From Candidatus Caenarcanales bacterium (lineage in GTDB: Bacteria > Cyanobacteriota > Vampirovibrionia > LMEP-6097), in contig JABSOS010000030.1 of NCBI GenBank assembly GCA_013216135.1, positions 1 to 34,523 of the forward strand: DNA of 34,523 bases, in the 5' to 3' direction. Below, one piece after another: positions 17,301-24,134 of this stretch. The notes below the pieces were generated by a model that searched no databases, was not told the DNA's origin, and saw only the letters and a program-made list of their open reading frames with translations. Positions within the stretch are counted from its first letter, which is position 1. The number at the start of each line of letters is the position of its first letter. The translations under genes were made by a program, and so were the position numbers.

Positions 17301-18058
17301 GCTGAAGAAACGTGATTCAAACTCCTATAAGTAGGATTATACTTACCATCTTTAAGTAAATCTGGACCTTCTGGAGCAAAAGCACTAGGGTTAGAAAGGA
17401 TCGCTGGTCTCATCGTATTGATGAAGTTAGTACCTTTCTTAACAGCTTTTCTAAGTAAACCTAAGAAGCTTCTATCACCGTCACCAGAGTTCGCGTTAAG
17501 TAATGAGTTTACCCACAATGGTAATCTAAGAGCTGCTTTCTCTGCAAAGGCACTGGTGTGGTCGGTACCTTGAGTATTAGCAACAGTTTTAACGGTTTTG
17601 TTACCATCTGCATCTTGAGAAATCTCAAAAAACATACCAGCAGCTTTAGCTTCTAGGTATTGTTGTCTGAATTTTAGGTAACTTTCTTTATCTGATTCAG
17701 CCTGGAATTTATCTACACCCTCAAATAATTCTTTTGGTATAGGTACTTTACCTTTAGGTATAGCAAGCAGTTTCTTTGCTGCTTGCATTTGTTGTTCTAT
17801 AGTAGGTGCTTTGAGAAGATACTGATAATGAAGTTCTTCTGAATATTCACCTTTAACTCCATTTTGATGAATGGCATCAGGGTTTTTAACCTGTTCCATA
17901 TCTGGAGTTTTTGTAATTGTTTTTTCTAGTTTAGCTTTATCGTTTAGTAATGCAGGTGCGCTAGCAGTCTTAGCCTCTGCACCATTATTCCCCGTATTAG
18001 GGTAGTTGTTTTTGAGATCTGTATTTAGATTTGGATTGTCGGCACTGACACTTGACAT
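14369..18058 (-). CDS. Giant unrecognised protein (~1229 residues) with C-terminal hydrophobic half
   Basis: The N-terminal ~130 residues are polar and Asn/Lys-rich. A long mixed region follows, containing a Ca-binding-like loop D-T-N-G-D-S-S-L-E-D-W-I (about 336-347) and a G-D-S-P-S-D motif (about 556-561) that resembles motif IV of HAD phosphatases. Beyond residue ~780 come several Gly/Ala-rich hydrophobic stretches that may contact membrane, then an Asn/Pro/Lys-rich tail. There is no signal peptide and no recognised family overall. The frame opens at TTG 18067, but AGGGAG is 11 bases before ATG 18058 and only two before the TTG, so ATG is preferred. It is flanked on both sides by unrecognised minus-strand genes. 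Confidence 0.82.
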   Translation of the reverse strand: MSSVSADNPNLNTDLKNNYPNTGNNGAEAKTASAPALLNDKAKLEKTITKTPDMEQVKNPDAIHQNGVKGEYSEELHYQYLLKAPTIEQQMQAAKKLLAIPKGKVPIPKELFEGVDKFQAESDKESYLKFRQQYLEAKAAGMFFEISQDADGNKTVKTVANTQGTDHTSAFAEKAALRLPLWVNSLLNANSGDGDRSFLGLLRKAVKKGTNFINTMRPAILSNPSAFAPEGPDLLKDGKYNPTYRSLNHVSSAWREHGIANLKDPLAKTLGMVGLGGVIRHVPGEKLYMDPKVIQFSEVFEFLNKEFNFLDRFEKLIKDNGSRVLEYKSIPTYLMDTNGDSSLEDWIKIADLYEEADEKKYSDEKFIAEFEKLNVPLDPKNQKLFERLKDPNDKDINRKTFFGALRYAKIISLVPHAINGHYQIDERSKLGLIQLIGSTLNHPKTRDFVANKYGINRDANILNINNKRTDHLDFTGKFPKDKKTGKVYDQDSADLIDDLKNNAPDTPTNDVDSVFKIVENKNPYFELVPVGDKERANKDLDLSTFFKENKFLLTSGDSPSDAGLIMMPFAIPSNPDIITNLKPGESIIDVMKPQGGAIVTRGQIDYKEHLVPRLIKLLQDDQYKDSPLALVKVDDNNFKFVHTGEVIDKKTLEEKALKYISKGITRYSTVHAHNNTEAGVALELANELGLPGLKDVVGLKDPKSFNFDVDESAPWIKAYKKKLYKEDAAQALIPGLVNKIDQEAKDKGGYKKPLSETGAVGNFLSKIPVVGKLLSLDDASGDFKNFFKLITAGMAVGGAVGLAGELSNNKGTEKAGMNLQRVTYIAQTLVTGTAFYMMNPDRVALKGFGEWMGGLLSNFFRHGSPAEVDLRALSEVNIGGVGILDAKGLNMNIDGLHGSKAEKEAYTKQFSNPDKYINIRNVTSKLTEDRKQGVRFWQDKFMGGALRKMGAVGDFMAKIIPELQVNLKMAMQFVQEKGLRVGVLKSLLPGMTDGPAMRMSKNNGMPYKTVHSVPHVMAAGMVGTVGSLVASDIAAKAGKHSVAGWLGRLGNVIPVLSLLVRANTLRKNLDGTALRYTDYHGKQHKFNPIEASNIQMAGLYAMLVGGAGRGIKPFFGFLQNLGLGGLMFGMAKEFSHQLNDAEITQRVHQGKFYKPHDSSILTSKQQSIVTNAATNVNKPGPEAANSATKFDRSKSSIEKNNAVKLSKPEAVVPKNKVVTLERQKIPAKA

Positions 18059-18152
18059 TAAGGTCAAAACTCCCTTGTTTTGATATGGAAGGAAAACAAT
18101 AGCTAGTACATCAATGTATTAGCTCATTACATTATAGAATATTTGACCTTAA
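18058..18152. promoter_or_regulatory. 11-base perfect inverted repeat around the promoter of the giant gene
   Basis: TTAAGGTCAAA at 18058-18068, covering the start region, is perfectly repeated in inverted orientation as TTTGACCTTAA at 18142-18152, just upstream of the -10 box. Because the distal arm is upstream of the likely transcription start, the pair would act as DNA sites (an operator pair) rather than an mRNA hairpin. Confidence 0.4.
18131..18136 (-). promoter_or_regulatory. -10 box of the giant gene
   Basis: A perfect TATAAT on the minus strand predicts a start near 18124 and a leader of about 65 bases before ATG 18058. Confidence 0.5.
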
Positions 18153-18216
18153 CTTGTTAATACTAAAGCTTAAAAAAAATTTATGGAACAAAATAACATC
18201 ACTTGCTGGGCGTGGC

Positions 18217-18570
18217 TTAATCTAGGCTAGGAGCGCTTATCGCTGATAAAAACTCTTCGTCAAAAGAACCCTCACCCAAGTTGTAGTTATCTTGAGCTAT
18301 GCTCATAAAACCACTTTCAGCGAAAGATTGCCATTCAGATCCGAATTCTTCTACCCTTAGCTCTCCTTCTTGAAGGTCCATTAATTTATCACTTTCTAAA
18401 ACTATTTCAGCTAGCTCATCTGGCTTTGCAGACAGTAAATTAGCGATTTCTGCCTTATCTGAGTCTTTAAATGGTTCAAAATTTACTTTTCCAGGTAAAT
18501 GCGCTCTAGCTGATTCAAATTTGGCCAAAACTGGAATTTTTAGTTCTTTTTCTAAGTTAGAATCTTCCAT
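18217..18570 (-). CDS. Small acidic unrecognised protein (117 residues)
   Basis: The product is acidic and soluble, rich in Glu, Asp, Leu and Ser, with no signal peptide or membrane segment and no recognised family. Predicted helices at the centre (A-D-E-I-A-N-L-L-like) and an acidic C-terminus are all that can be said. It lies in the minus-strand orphan block, 149 bases downstream of the 118-residue protein gene's stop-side gap and upstream of the giant gene. A run of seven G (plus-strand C at 18574-18580) sits 4 bases before the ATG and is the only ribosome-binding-like sequence. Confidence 0.65.
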   Translation of the reverse strand: MEDSNLEKELKIPVLAKFESARAHLPGKVNFEPFKDSDKAEIANLLSAKPDELAEIVLESDKLMDLQEGELRVEEFGSEWQSFAESGFMSIAQDNYNLGEGSFDEEFLSAISAPSLD

Positions 18571-18712
18571 TGTCCCCCCCGAAACAAGTCAAATTACTTG
18601 ATATTTAATACTTCAGTGACATCTTTCACGGATTAAATTATTAAATGGTTAAAAAGATTTGAAAATATAGTCAAAAAAAATGGTAATTACTTTTTATGTT
18701 AGTGAATGGAAA

Positions 18713-19054
18713 CTATGCAAGGTCGGAATTATCTTCTTCATCTGCTAACAAAGGTGAATTTGAATTAAAAGATCCCCATACATTCGAAGCTTCTTTTGCT
18801 TTCTTTAAAGGGTCATTAGGATTATTAGGATTATTTAAAGATCTTTCTTTGTAATCATCTTTAATTACTTGAGATACTACTGCTGTTTGAGATTGGTTTG
18901 GTGGCTTTTTAGCAGTATTTGGAACATTTAGAGCAGGGTTATTTTCCCCAGTTCTGGCACGCTCAGTATCAATATTTTGCACAACTTTAGATGCAAGTAA
19001 TATATCACGAGCATTTGCAAAGGGTATTGATGAGTCACCATTTCCGCCAACCAT
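18713..19054 (-). CDS. Small polar unrecognised protein (113 residues)
   Basis: The product is low in hydrophobic residues, with Asn/Pro-rich repeats (N-N-P-N-N-P-N-D-P near residue 80) and an acidic C-terminus; it looks largely disordered. No family is recognised. The frame extends to a GTG at 19069, but that codon falls between a perfect TATAAT (minus strand, 19075-19070) and its expected transcription start. ATG 19054, 15 bases after the box, is therefore the likely start, with a leader of about 8 bases. It is the first gene of the minus-strand orphan block. Confidence 0.6.
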   Translation of the reverse strand: MVGGNGDSSIPFANARDILLASKVVQNIDTERARTGENNPALNVPNTAKKPPNQSQTAVVSQVIKDDYKERSLNNPNNPNDPLKKAKEASNVWGSFNSNSPLLADEEDNSDLA

Positions 19055-19069
19055 GTTCTTGTAATACAC

Positions 19070-19075
19070 ATTATA
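19070..19075 (-). promoter_or_regulatory. -10 box of the 113-residue protein gene
   Basis: A perfect TATAAT on the minus strand decides the start choice: GTG 19069 would lie upstream of the transcription start, while ATG 19054 lies just after it. Confidence 0.5.
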
Positions 19076-19138
19076 GATTATCTTTTGGTTAAAATCTTAA
19101 AAATCTTAATATTTGTTTGTAAAATTGTTGAATAAGTA

Positions 19139-20161
19139 ATGTCAGCAAAGCAAAAAATTAGTATTTTAGGTTCAGGTTCATGGGGAAACACCCTAGCTTG
19201 TCATTTTTCTAAGAATTTTGAAGTTTTACTTTGGGATTATAAAGCGGAGCGAGTTAAACAGCGTGAATTAGATAGAAAATTTGATAGACCTGCTGAGGGG
19301 AAATACCCTGATAATGTGACTTTCAGTTCTGATTTAAAAGAAGCAATGCTTTTCAGCGACAATATATTTAGTGTGGTTCCTCTTAAAGGTATACCTAGTC
19401 TGGTTCAAAAGATGAAGGAGTTAAGTGAGACTGAAAGTCTTAATGGCAAAGTATTAATAAACTGTGCAAAAGGAATAGATTTAACTGCTTTAAAAACACC
19501 TGCTGAGATCTTTAACGATGTTTTTAAAGAATTTGATTTAGATATTAAAGTTGCAGCTTTAGCTGGACCGAACCTCGCTAAAGAATTCTTAGATGGCAAA
19601 CCGATGATTTCAACTGTTGCTTGTGAGGATTTAGAGACTGCTACAGAGTTGCAGCATTTATTTACCTGTAATCGTTTTAGACTCTATGCGACTAGTGATT
19701 TAATCGGAGTTGAGTTTTGCTCTGCATTAAAAAATGTAATTGCGATTGCAGCTGGAGCTGCTGATGGTTTAGAGCTAGGAGCTAGTGCTAAAGCGAGTTT
19801 AATCACTAGAGCTTTACAGGAACTTAGAGAGCTAGTGAAGCTTAAAGGTGGTTCTGAAGATACTTTATATACTGCTGCTGGTCTTGGGGATTTAATTGCG
19901 ACCTGCAACTCGCCACTTAGCCGTAATTACCGTGTCGGATACTTCTTAGCTCAGGGTTTAAATCTAGAGCAAATAGCAGAAAAATTAAATTCAGTATCTG
20001 AAGGAGTAAACACGGCATTTGCGCTTGAGACATTAAATTCGCAAAATGACCTTAGAATTCCTATATGTTTAGAGGTTGCTAAAATGCTTCACGGTTCTAA
20101 AACACCTACTGAAGTCGTGGAAACTTTAATGTCTAGAAAGCCTAGAGAGGCGGTCTCATAG
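19139..20161 (+). CDS. gpsA: Glycerol-3-phosphate dehydrogenase [NAD(P)+]
   Basis: GpsA reduces dihydroxyacetone phosphate to sn-glycerol-3-phosphate for phospholipid synthesis, in the cytoplasm. The 340-residue length is normal. Visible are the N-terminal Rossmann loop I-L-G-S-G-S-W-G-N-T-L-A (about 9-20), N-C-A-K-G-I-D (about 103-109) and A-G-P-N-L-A-K-E (the family A-G-P-[ST/N]-x-A-x-E site). The catalytic region E-F-C-S-A-L-K-N-V-I-A-I-A-A-G with its Lys, and G-L-G-D-L-I-A-T-C, complete the set. TAAAAT lies 13 bases before the ATG, giving a very short leader. It is divergent from the orphan block and followed by 121 bases before speD. Confidence 0.94.
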   Translation: MSAKQKISILGSGSWGNTLACHFSKNFEVLLWDYKAERVKQRELDRKFDRPAEGKYPDNVTFSSDLKEAMLFSDNIFSVVPLKGIPSLVQKMKELSETESLNGKVLINCAKGIDLTALKTPAEIFNDVFKEFDLDIKVAALAGPNLAKEFLDGKPMISTVACEDLETATELQHLFTCNRFRLYATSDLIGVEFCSALKNVIAIAAGAADGLELGASAKASLITRALQELRELVKLKGGSEDTLYTAAGLGDLIATCNSPLSRNYRVGYFLAQGLNLEQIAEKLNSVSEGVNTAFALETLNSQNDLRIPICLEVAKMLHGSKTPTEVVETLMSRKPREAVS

Positions 20162-20249
20162 TGAAATTTAGGAATTACTGAAGATATTTCAAAAATTTTA
20201 ATTTTTCTATTTCTCAAAGAGCTTTACTTAATATATATTGTGGTATTAT

Positions 20250-20276
20250 TTATCCTACTAAAAGGATAAGTATGAT
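20250..20276 (+). promoter_or_regulatory. speD promoter with 7-base inverted repeat
   Basis: TTATCCT (20250-20256) and AGGATAA (20263-20269) form a perfect inverted repeat with a six-base spacer, immediately upstream of a TATGAT -10 box (20271-20276). Six bases later comes the speD ATG (20283). The repeat covers the -35/spacer region, so it is a good candidate operator for polyamine or methionine control, and the transcript is predicted leaderless. Confidence 0.5.
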
Positions 20277-20282
20277 ATAGCG

Positions 20283-20741
20283 ATGTTTGGACCACACTTA
20301 GTAATGGAAGCATATGGATGCGAAAGAGGGCTCATGACTGATATAGAGGCCATGATTGATCTACTAGATAGATTACCGAGTAAGATGGATATGACGAAGA
20401 TTATGCCACCTTACGCTTTCAAATACTCAGGTAAGGTTGAAGAAGAATGGGGTTTAAGTGGAGTAGTTTTAATTGCTGAAAGCCACATTGCCCTGCATAC
20501 ATTTCCAGATAAAAATGGTTTTTTAACTGTTGATATTTTCAGTTGTAAAGATTTCTGTATTGAAACTGCGATTGAAGAGATTGTTAAAGTTTATAACCCA
20601 ACTCATTGGGATCACCAGTTATTCATGAGAGGTAGAGAATACCCTCGTTCTATAGCTAAAGCTGGTGAGATTATTGAGACTGAAAGACTTCAGTGTGCTC
20701 AAAACATTCCTCATTTAGAGAAATCTTTTGCGCTTCAGTAA
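20283..20741 (+). CDS. speD: S-adenosylmethionine decarboxylase proenzyme, bacterial SpeD class
   Basis: SpeD decarboxylates S-adenosylmethionine to provide the aminopropyl donor for spermidine. It self-cleaves to make a pyruvoyl group. The 152-residue protein carries the processing motif A-E-S-H-I-A-L-H-T-F-P (65-75), with cleavage expected between Glu 66 and Ser 67, and His 72 and Cys 88 in the positions of the conserved processing/catalytic residues. The N-terminus H-L-V-M-E-A-Y-G-C is also typical. Length is slightly above the ~125-130 of minimal bacterial SpeD. No spermidine synthase (speE) gene is adjacent, so a pathway partner must be elsewhere. The start is predicted leaderless from a TATGAT box. 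Confidence 0.92.
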   Translation: MFGPHLVMEAYGCERGLMTDIEAMIDLLDRLPSKMDMTKIMPPYAFKYSGKVEEEWGLSGVVLIAESHIALHTFPDKNGFLTVDIFSCKDFCIETAIEEIVKVYNPTHWDHQLFMRGREYPRSIAKAGEIIETERLQCAQNIPHLEKSFALQ

Positions 20742-20772
20742 GATAGATAGGACATTTGTGTAAGTCCTAGAG

Positions 20773-20801
20773 TTGTGAAAGTTTATTAGCTGGGGTAGAA
20801 T
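20773..20801 (+). promoter_or_regulatory. Promoter of the trpD-like gene, leaderless
   Basis: TTGTGA (20773-20778), a 17-base spacer and TAGAAT (20796-20801) form a good sigma-70-type promoter. The ATG is 8 bases after the -10 box, so the transcript should start at or within a base or two of the ATG. Confidence 0.55.
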
Positions 20802-20809
20802 CCTAATAC

Positions 20810-21868
20810 ATGGATCCTTCCCTGGAGAGACTGAAAGAAGCTAGCTTCTTTTTTGAAAAACTTGCATCGCTATCTGAGATAGAGCTAAAGAATTTCGTAT
20901 TTTCTTGGCATAAAGAGGGCGAGTCAGTTTCTGACTTAATAACTTTTATAGAGTTTCTTAGGGCAAAGCATCCACCTCTAAGGCTCAAGTCTGAAGCCTA
21001 TGACTGCGCTGGAACTGGTGGTGATAAAGCTGATACTTTTAATATTTCGACATCTTCAGCTATAGTTGCTGCTGCATTAGGTTTACCAATTTTAAAAAAC
21101 GGTGGTCGTTCTGCTACCAGTAAAACTGGTTCTGTAGACTTTCTTGAAGAGTTAGGTGTAAATTTTGATTTGAGTGATGAGGATAAAATTGCCAAATTTT
21201 ATAATTATGGTCTTTCATTTATCTCAAGTCCTGTTTCAGCAGAGTATCTGGCACCTGTAAAGAAAATCTCTAAGGCTAAGAAGAAAAGTAGTTTTATTAA
21301 TCTAATTGCCCCTTTCCTGTCCCCAATTGAGCTTAATGCTCAATTGATAGGAGTTGCTCATAAAAAATGGATTCCAATAGTTTTAGACATTGCTAAGTAT
21401 TTTATTGAAAAGGGTTACAGAAAAAGAATTATTCTAGTCCACGCTGCTAGCCCTGAGAATAAAGAGAAGGTTTTAGATGAAGCAGCTTCTATCTGGCCTT
21501 TTAAAACATATTTTTTAGATAGGGAACATACTATTGAACATAGTTTCTTGCCGTCAGGTTTAGGCATGCGCTCAGGTGATTTACCAGATCTTCGTGGTGG
21601 AGATACTAAAGAGAATGTCGCAATATTAAAAAAACTAATTAAGGCTGAGATTCCACAGGGTGACTATACTGAGTGGAGCGCTATGCAAAGTAAATTTGAG
21701 ACTTTACTTTTAAACAGTGCACTGTTATTTGCTTTGAGAGAAGATTTCTCTAAGTTTAGTAAATTTGCTCAGTTTTTAACTTTCTATAAGTTGAAGATAG
21801 GTGAGATTAAGACTAAGCTTGATGGAGAAACCGTTTCTGCTTTTCTTGAAGAGTATCTTGAGAGATAA
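20810..21868 (+). CDS. TrpD-like (anthranilate phosphoribosyltransferase family) protein with altered active-site motifs
   Basis: The 352-residue protein has the TrpD fold signature: G-T-G-G-D at 68-72 (PRPP loop), F-N-I-S-T at 77-81, and a Gly-rich loop at 96-100. In canonical TrpD that last loop is K-H-G-N-R; here it is K-N-G-G-R. The usual R-T-x-F-N segment that contacts anthranilate reads S-S-F-I-N, with no conserved Arg. The overall architecture (helical N-terminal domain, then alpha/beta domain with I-L-V-H-A) is kept. It is not beside other trp genes but beside speD. It may be a divergent TrpD, or a TrpD2-like paralogue with another substrate. Its promoter predicts a leaderless mRNA. 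Confidence 0.8.
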   Translation: MDPSLERLKEASFFFEKLASLSEIELKNFVFSWHKEGESVSDLITFIEFLRAKHPPLRLKSEAYDCAGTGGDKADTFNISTSSAIVAAALGLPILKNGGRSATSKTGSVDFLEELGVNFDLSDEDKIAKFYNYGLSFISSPVSAEYLAPVKKISKAKKKSSFINLIAPFLSPIELNAQLIGVAHKKWIPIVLDIAKYFIEKGYRKRIILVHAASPENKEKVLDEAASIWPFKTYFLDREHTIEHSFLPSGLGMRSGDLPDLRGGDTKENVAILKKLIKAEIPQGDYTEWSAMQSKFETLLLNSALLFALREDFSKFSKFAQFLTFYKLKIGEIKTKLDGETVSAFLEEYLER

Positions 21869-21889
21869 ATTTCTTGCTCTAGCTTAGAT

Positions 21890-22237
21890 TTAAGGGGTAT
21901 TGCGAATTTTTTCTTGGTCAAAATCCAATTTACGTAGTTTATCAGGAGAGATATTTGGTAAAAGTACTGGGGTTTTTGATCCACCAAGTTTTAGATTGGT
22001 AGAATCTAGAGTGATTTCAGTTACAAGAGGAGTGTTTAAAGCAAATATCTCATTAAATGATCCTTGGGTATCACTTGTAATCTTAGATACTGCATTTGGG
22101 ATGAGAGTTGAGGTATTAAGATCTTTATTTTCTTGATCTAGATTAATTGGCGCTGCTGCTGGTGTTTGATTAAGTATTAACCCAGTTGTTGTTAGAGCTT
22201 TTACACCAAAATTACTTATTTTTTGTCCAAGATTTAT
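21890..22237 (-). pseudogene. Coding-like frame with ATA where a start codon is expected
   Basis: The 426-base gap between the trpD-like and 22295 genes holds a minus-strand frame open from 22270 to a TAA at 21892-21890 (126 codons). It reads like a polar, Asn/Thr/Leu-rich protein ending S-P-D-K-L-R-K-L-D-F-D-Q-E-K-I. No ATG, GTG or TTG occurs before the last few codons. On the minus strand TTGAAA, an 18-base spacer and TATTAT precede an ATA codon at 22237, exactly where a leaderless ATG would be expected. The gene is thus either inactivated by a start-codon change or started at a rare codon. I recognise no family, but the composition resembles the orphan proteins at 13.5-19 kb. Confidence 0.45.
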
Positions 22238-22282
22238 GTTTAAAATAATATTATCAGCCTTGCCACATTTTCAATAGGGTAT

Positions 22283-22288
22283 TAAGAT
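22283..22288 (+). promoter_or_regulatory. -10 box giving a leaderless start
   Basis: TAAGAT lies six bases before ATG 22295, the same box and spacing as at 8394-8399. Confidence 0.5.
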
Positions 22289-22294
22289 ATTACT

Positions 22295-22780
22295 ATGGGT
22301 ATAGCACTTAGACTAAGTTTAATAGCATTCGTTTATATTAATGTTTTCCAATTTTTAACTCCAGTTAACGCTAAAGAAGTTAAAAAGCCTGAGACATACG
22401 CAGCTGATAGGCTTGCAAATGCTCAAGCACAGCTTGATGCATTATATGAGCAAAAGAATGCTCTTAACTCTCTTATTAAAGCTGTTAAGAAAGAACTTAA
22501 AGCAGCTAAGATTAGAGCTAAAGCTGAAGCTATTCAGAATGAGGCTGATACTCAATTACAGGACGCTGAGTTTTTAATCGAACAGTCTGGTGTTTCAGTT
22601 GCTTTACCTGATGTTGCAGCTCCTAGAGTAAATGAACCTATGCTTGAAGACATTTCAGCTAAGGTAGATGGTACTAATGATATTTTCCCTGAAGAAAGTT
22701 TTGATGAAGTGGATTCAGTTTTCTTTCCAGGAGTTAACTCAAATAAAAAGAAGAAGGATCTTCCTTATTACGTTAAGTAA
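22295..22780 (+). CDS. Exported coiled-coil protein (161 residues)
   Basis: The N-terminus is a signal peptide (about 1-26, cleavage near V-N-A). It is followed by an Ala/Leu/Lys-rich coiled coil (about 35-95: repeated A-x-A-x-L-x-A-L and K-A-x-K-x-E patterns) and an acidic C-terminal tail. No family is recognised. A periplasmic scaffold or wall-associated role is possible. Its TAA is directly followed by the ATG of the MreD-like gene, so the two are co-transcribed; the start is predicted leaderless from a TAAGAT box. Confidence 0.7.
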   Translation: MGIALRLSLIAFVYINVFQFLTPVNAKEVKKPETYAADRLANAQAQLDALYEQKNALNSLIKAVKKELKAAKIRAKAEAIQNEADTQLQDAEFLIEQSGVSVALPDVAAPRVNEPMLEDISAKVDGTNDIFPEESFDEVDSVFFPGVNSNKKKKDLPYYVK

Positions 22781-23251
22781 ATGACAGATTTAAAAAAGTA
22801 TTTTTTTACCTGCATTTATGCTTTTTTAGTAGTAACCTTACAGATTTCTACTTTTAGTTTCTTTACTGATTTATCACCTAATTTTATCTTGGTAAATATT
22901 GCAGTAAGCTCTGCTTTATTTGATCTCGGTTTAAATTTAGTTTTTATCAGTTTTATAGTTTTAATGATTCGTGCTGGGACATATGATTCACAATTCTTGT
23001 GGTACTTGCCTTTGATAGCGGTTATTTTTAAATTTATTTATATTAAAGAGCTTAAAGATCCTTTGTTGCTTTGTATTTTTTACACAACAGTTCTAACCGT
23101 AGGGGTTACTTTATTTAATACCGATACTCTTCCATTTTTTGAATTGTTATATAAATCTTTACCAATAAATGTTTTGCTTGCGGTAATAGTTTATTTCATA
23201 ATGAAGAAGCTAATTCTAAGGAAATCTTCGTATGCAGTTAAACTTAGATGA
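22781..23251 (+). CDS. MreD-like inner-membrane protein
   Basis: The 156-residue protein has about five hydrophobic helices filling most of its length, an N-terminal Y-A-F-L-V-V-T-L-Q segment and P-N-F-I-L-V-N, a layout like MreD, the membrane component of the rod-shape (elongasome) complex. No mreB or mreC is adjacent, so the assignment rests on topology and the P-[DN]-[LF] motif only. It follows the exported coiled-coil protein without a gap and its 3' end overlaps the serine hydrolase gene by 20 bases. An operon role in wall synthesis fits the neighbour. Confidence 0.5.
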   Translation: MTDLKKYFFTCIYAFLVVTLQISTFSFFTDLSPNFILVNIAVSSALFDLGLNLVFISFIVLMIRAGTYDSQFLWYLPLIAVIFKFIYIKELKDPLLLCIFYTTVLTVGVTLFNTDTLPFFELLYKSLPINVLLAVIVYFIMKKLILRKSSYAVKLR

Positions 23252-24092
23252 TAAGAGGATTTCTTACGCTTTATTAAAAAAGTCTGACGGTGACTATGAA
23301 ACATTAGTTAGTCATAATCTAGAAAAATATTATCATCCAGCAAGTTTATTAAAACTCTTTACTGCAGTGATGCTTGAAGATACTCATTTAGGAGTATCTT
23401 CTTTAAATGATTTGCAGAATTTAAAGAAAATTGAAAGTGAGCGTGATTTACAGAAAGCGTTACTTACTTCGATTAAAGATTCTGACAATGATGCTTTAGC
23501 TTTTATCATAGATATTTTAGCTCCTTATGAAGCTGATTATAATTTACTGAGTGAAGGTCAGCTTAGTGATTTGGTTTCAGCTCGTAAAGCGATTAATAAA
23601 TTTTTCTGCTCTCGTGATTTTAGTTCTGCGATTAATCTTGCAAATAAATGTTTTGGTTTTGATTATTATGGAAAAGAAGAACAGCTTTTAAAGTTTCTCG
23701 GACAGAATCAAATTATTTGTGAGGATTTGATTAAGTTACTTAAAATGATTGAAAATTCCTATCCGAAAAGTTTTCAAGCTATGCACCGTGAAATAGCTTT
23801 AGTAAGAACTGATGATAAACCAATACCTAGTTCAATTACAGATACTCAAGATTATCAAGTTGAAGCTTTTGCTGGAAAAGTTTTACGTGAAGAACTGGGG
23901 ATTACAGAAATATACTCTAAGGCTGGCTGGACTTCTAAAGTGCGTCATGATGCTGTGATTTTTGATTATGCTTTAGCTAAAGGTGACGCGCCTTCGGCGC
24001 GTTATATATTAACTGTGATGACTGATGGCTTTAGCTATGCTCCAGATATGCTGCAGAAGGTAGTAGAGTTTTTGATTTCAGAGTATATCTAA
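23232..24092 (+). CDS. Serine beta-lactamase/penicillin-binding fold hydrolase without signal peptide
   Basis: The 286-residue protein has the three motifs of class A beta-lactamase/D-alanyl-D-alanine peptidase folds in order and spacing: S38-L-L-K41 (nucleophile and Lys), S84-D-N86, and K230-A-G232, a variant of K-T-G. The typical Glu 166 of class A enzymes is not evident, so it may be a peptidase or esterase-type relative rather than a lactamase. It has no signal peptide, which is unusual because substrates are normally outside the cytoplasm. No in-frame upstream start would give one without deeper overlap with the MreD-like gene, which already overlaps by 20 bases. Confidence 0.78.
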   Translation: MQLNLDDKRISYALLKKSDGDYETLVSHNLEKYYHPASLLKLFTAVMLEDTHLGVSSLNDLQNLKKIESERDLQKALLTSIKDSDNDALAFIIDILAPYEADYNLLSEGQLSDLVSARKAINKFFCSRDFSSAINLANKCFGFDYYGKEEQLLKFLGQNQIICEDLIKLLKMIENSYPKSFQAMHREIALVRTDDKPIPSSITDTQDYQVEAFAGKVLREELGITEIYSKAGWTSKVRHDAVIFDYALAKGDAPSARYILTVMTDGFSYAPDMLQKVVEFLISEYI

Positions 24093-24134
24093 TCATTTCT
24101 TATTTTTTACTTAAGTAATTAATTTTTTCTTTTA

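Noticed and set aside
21900-22136. Plus-strand 78-residue frame in the 426-base gap
   Set aside because: It starts at a weak codon without signals and is antisense to the more protein-like minus-strand frame.
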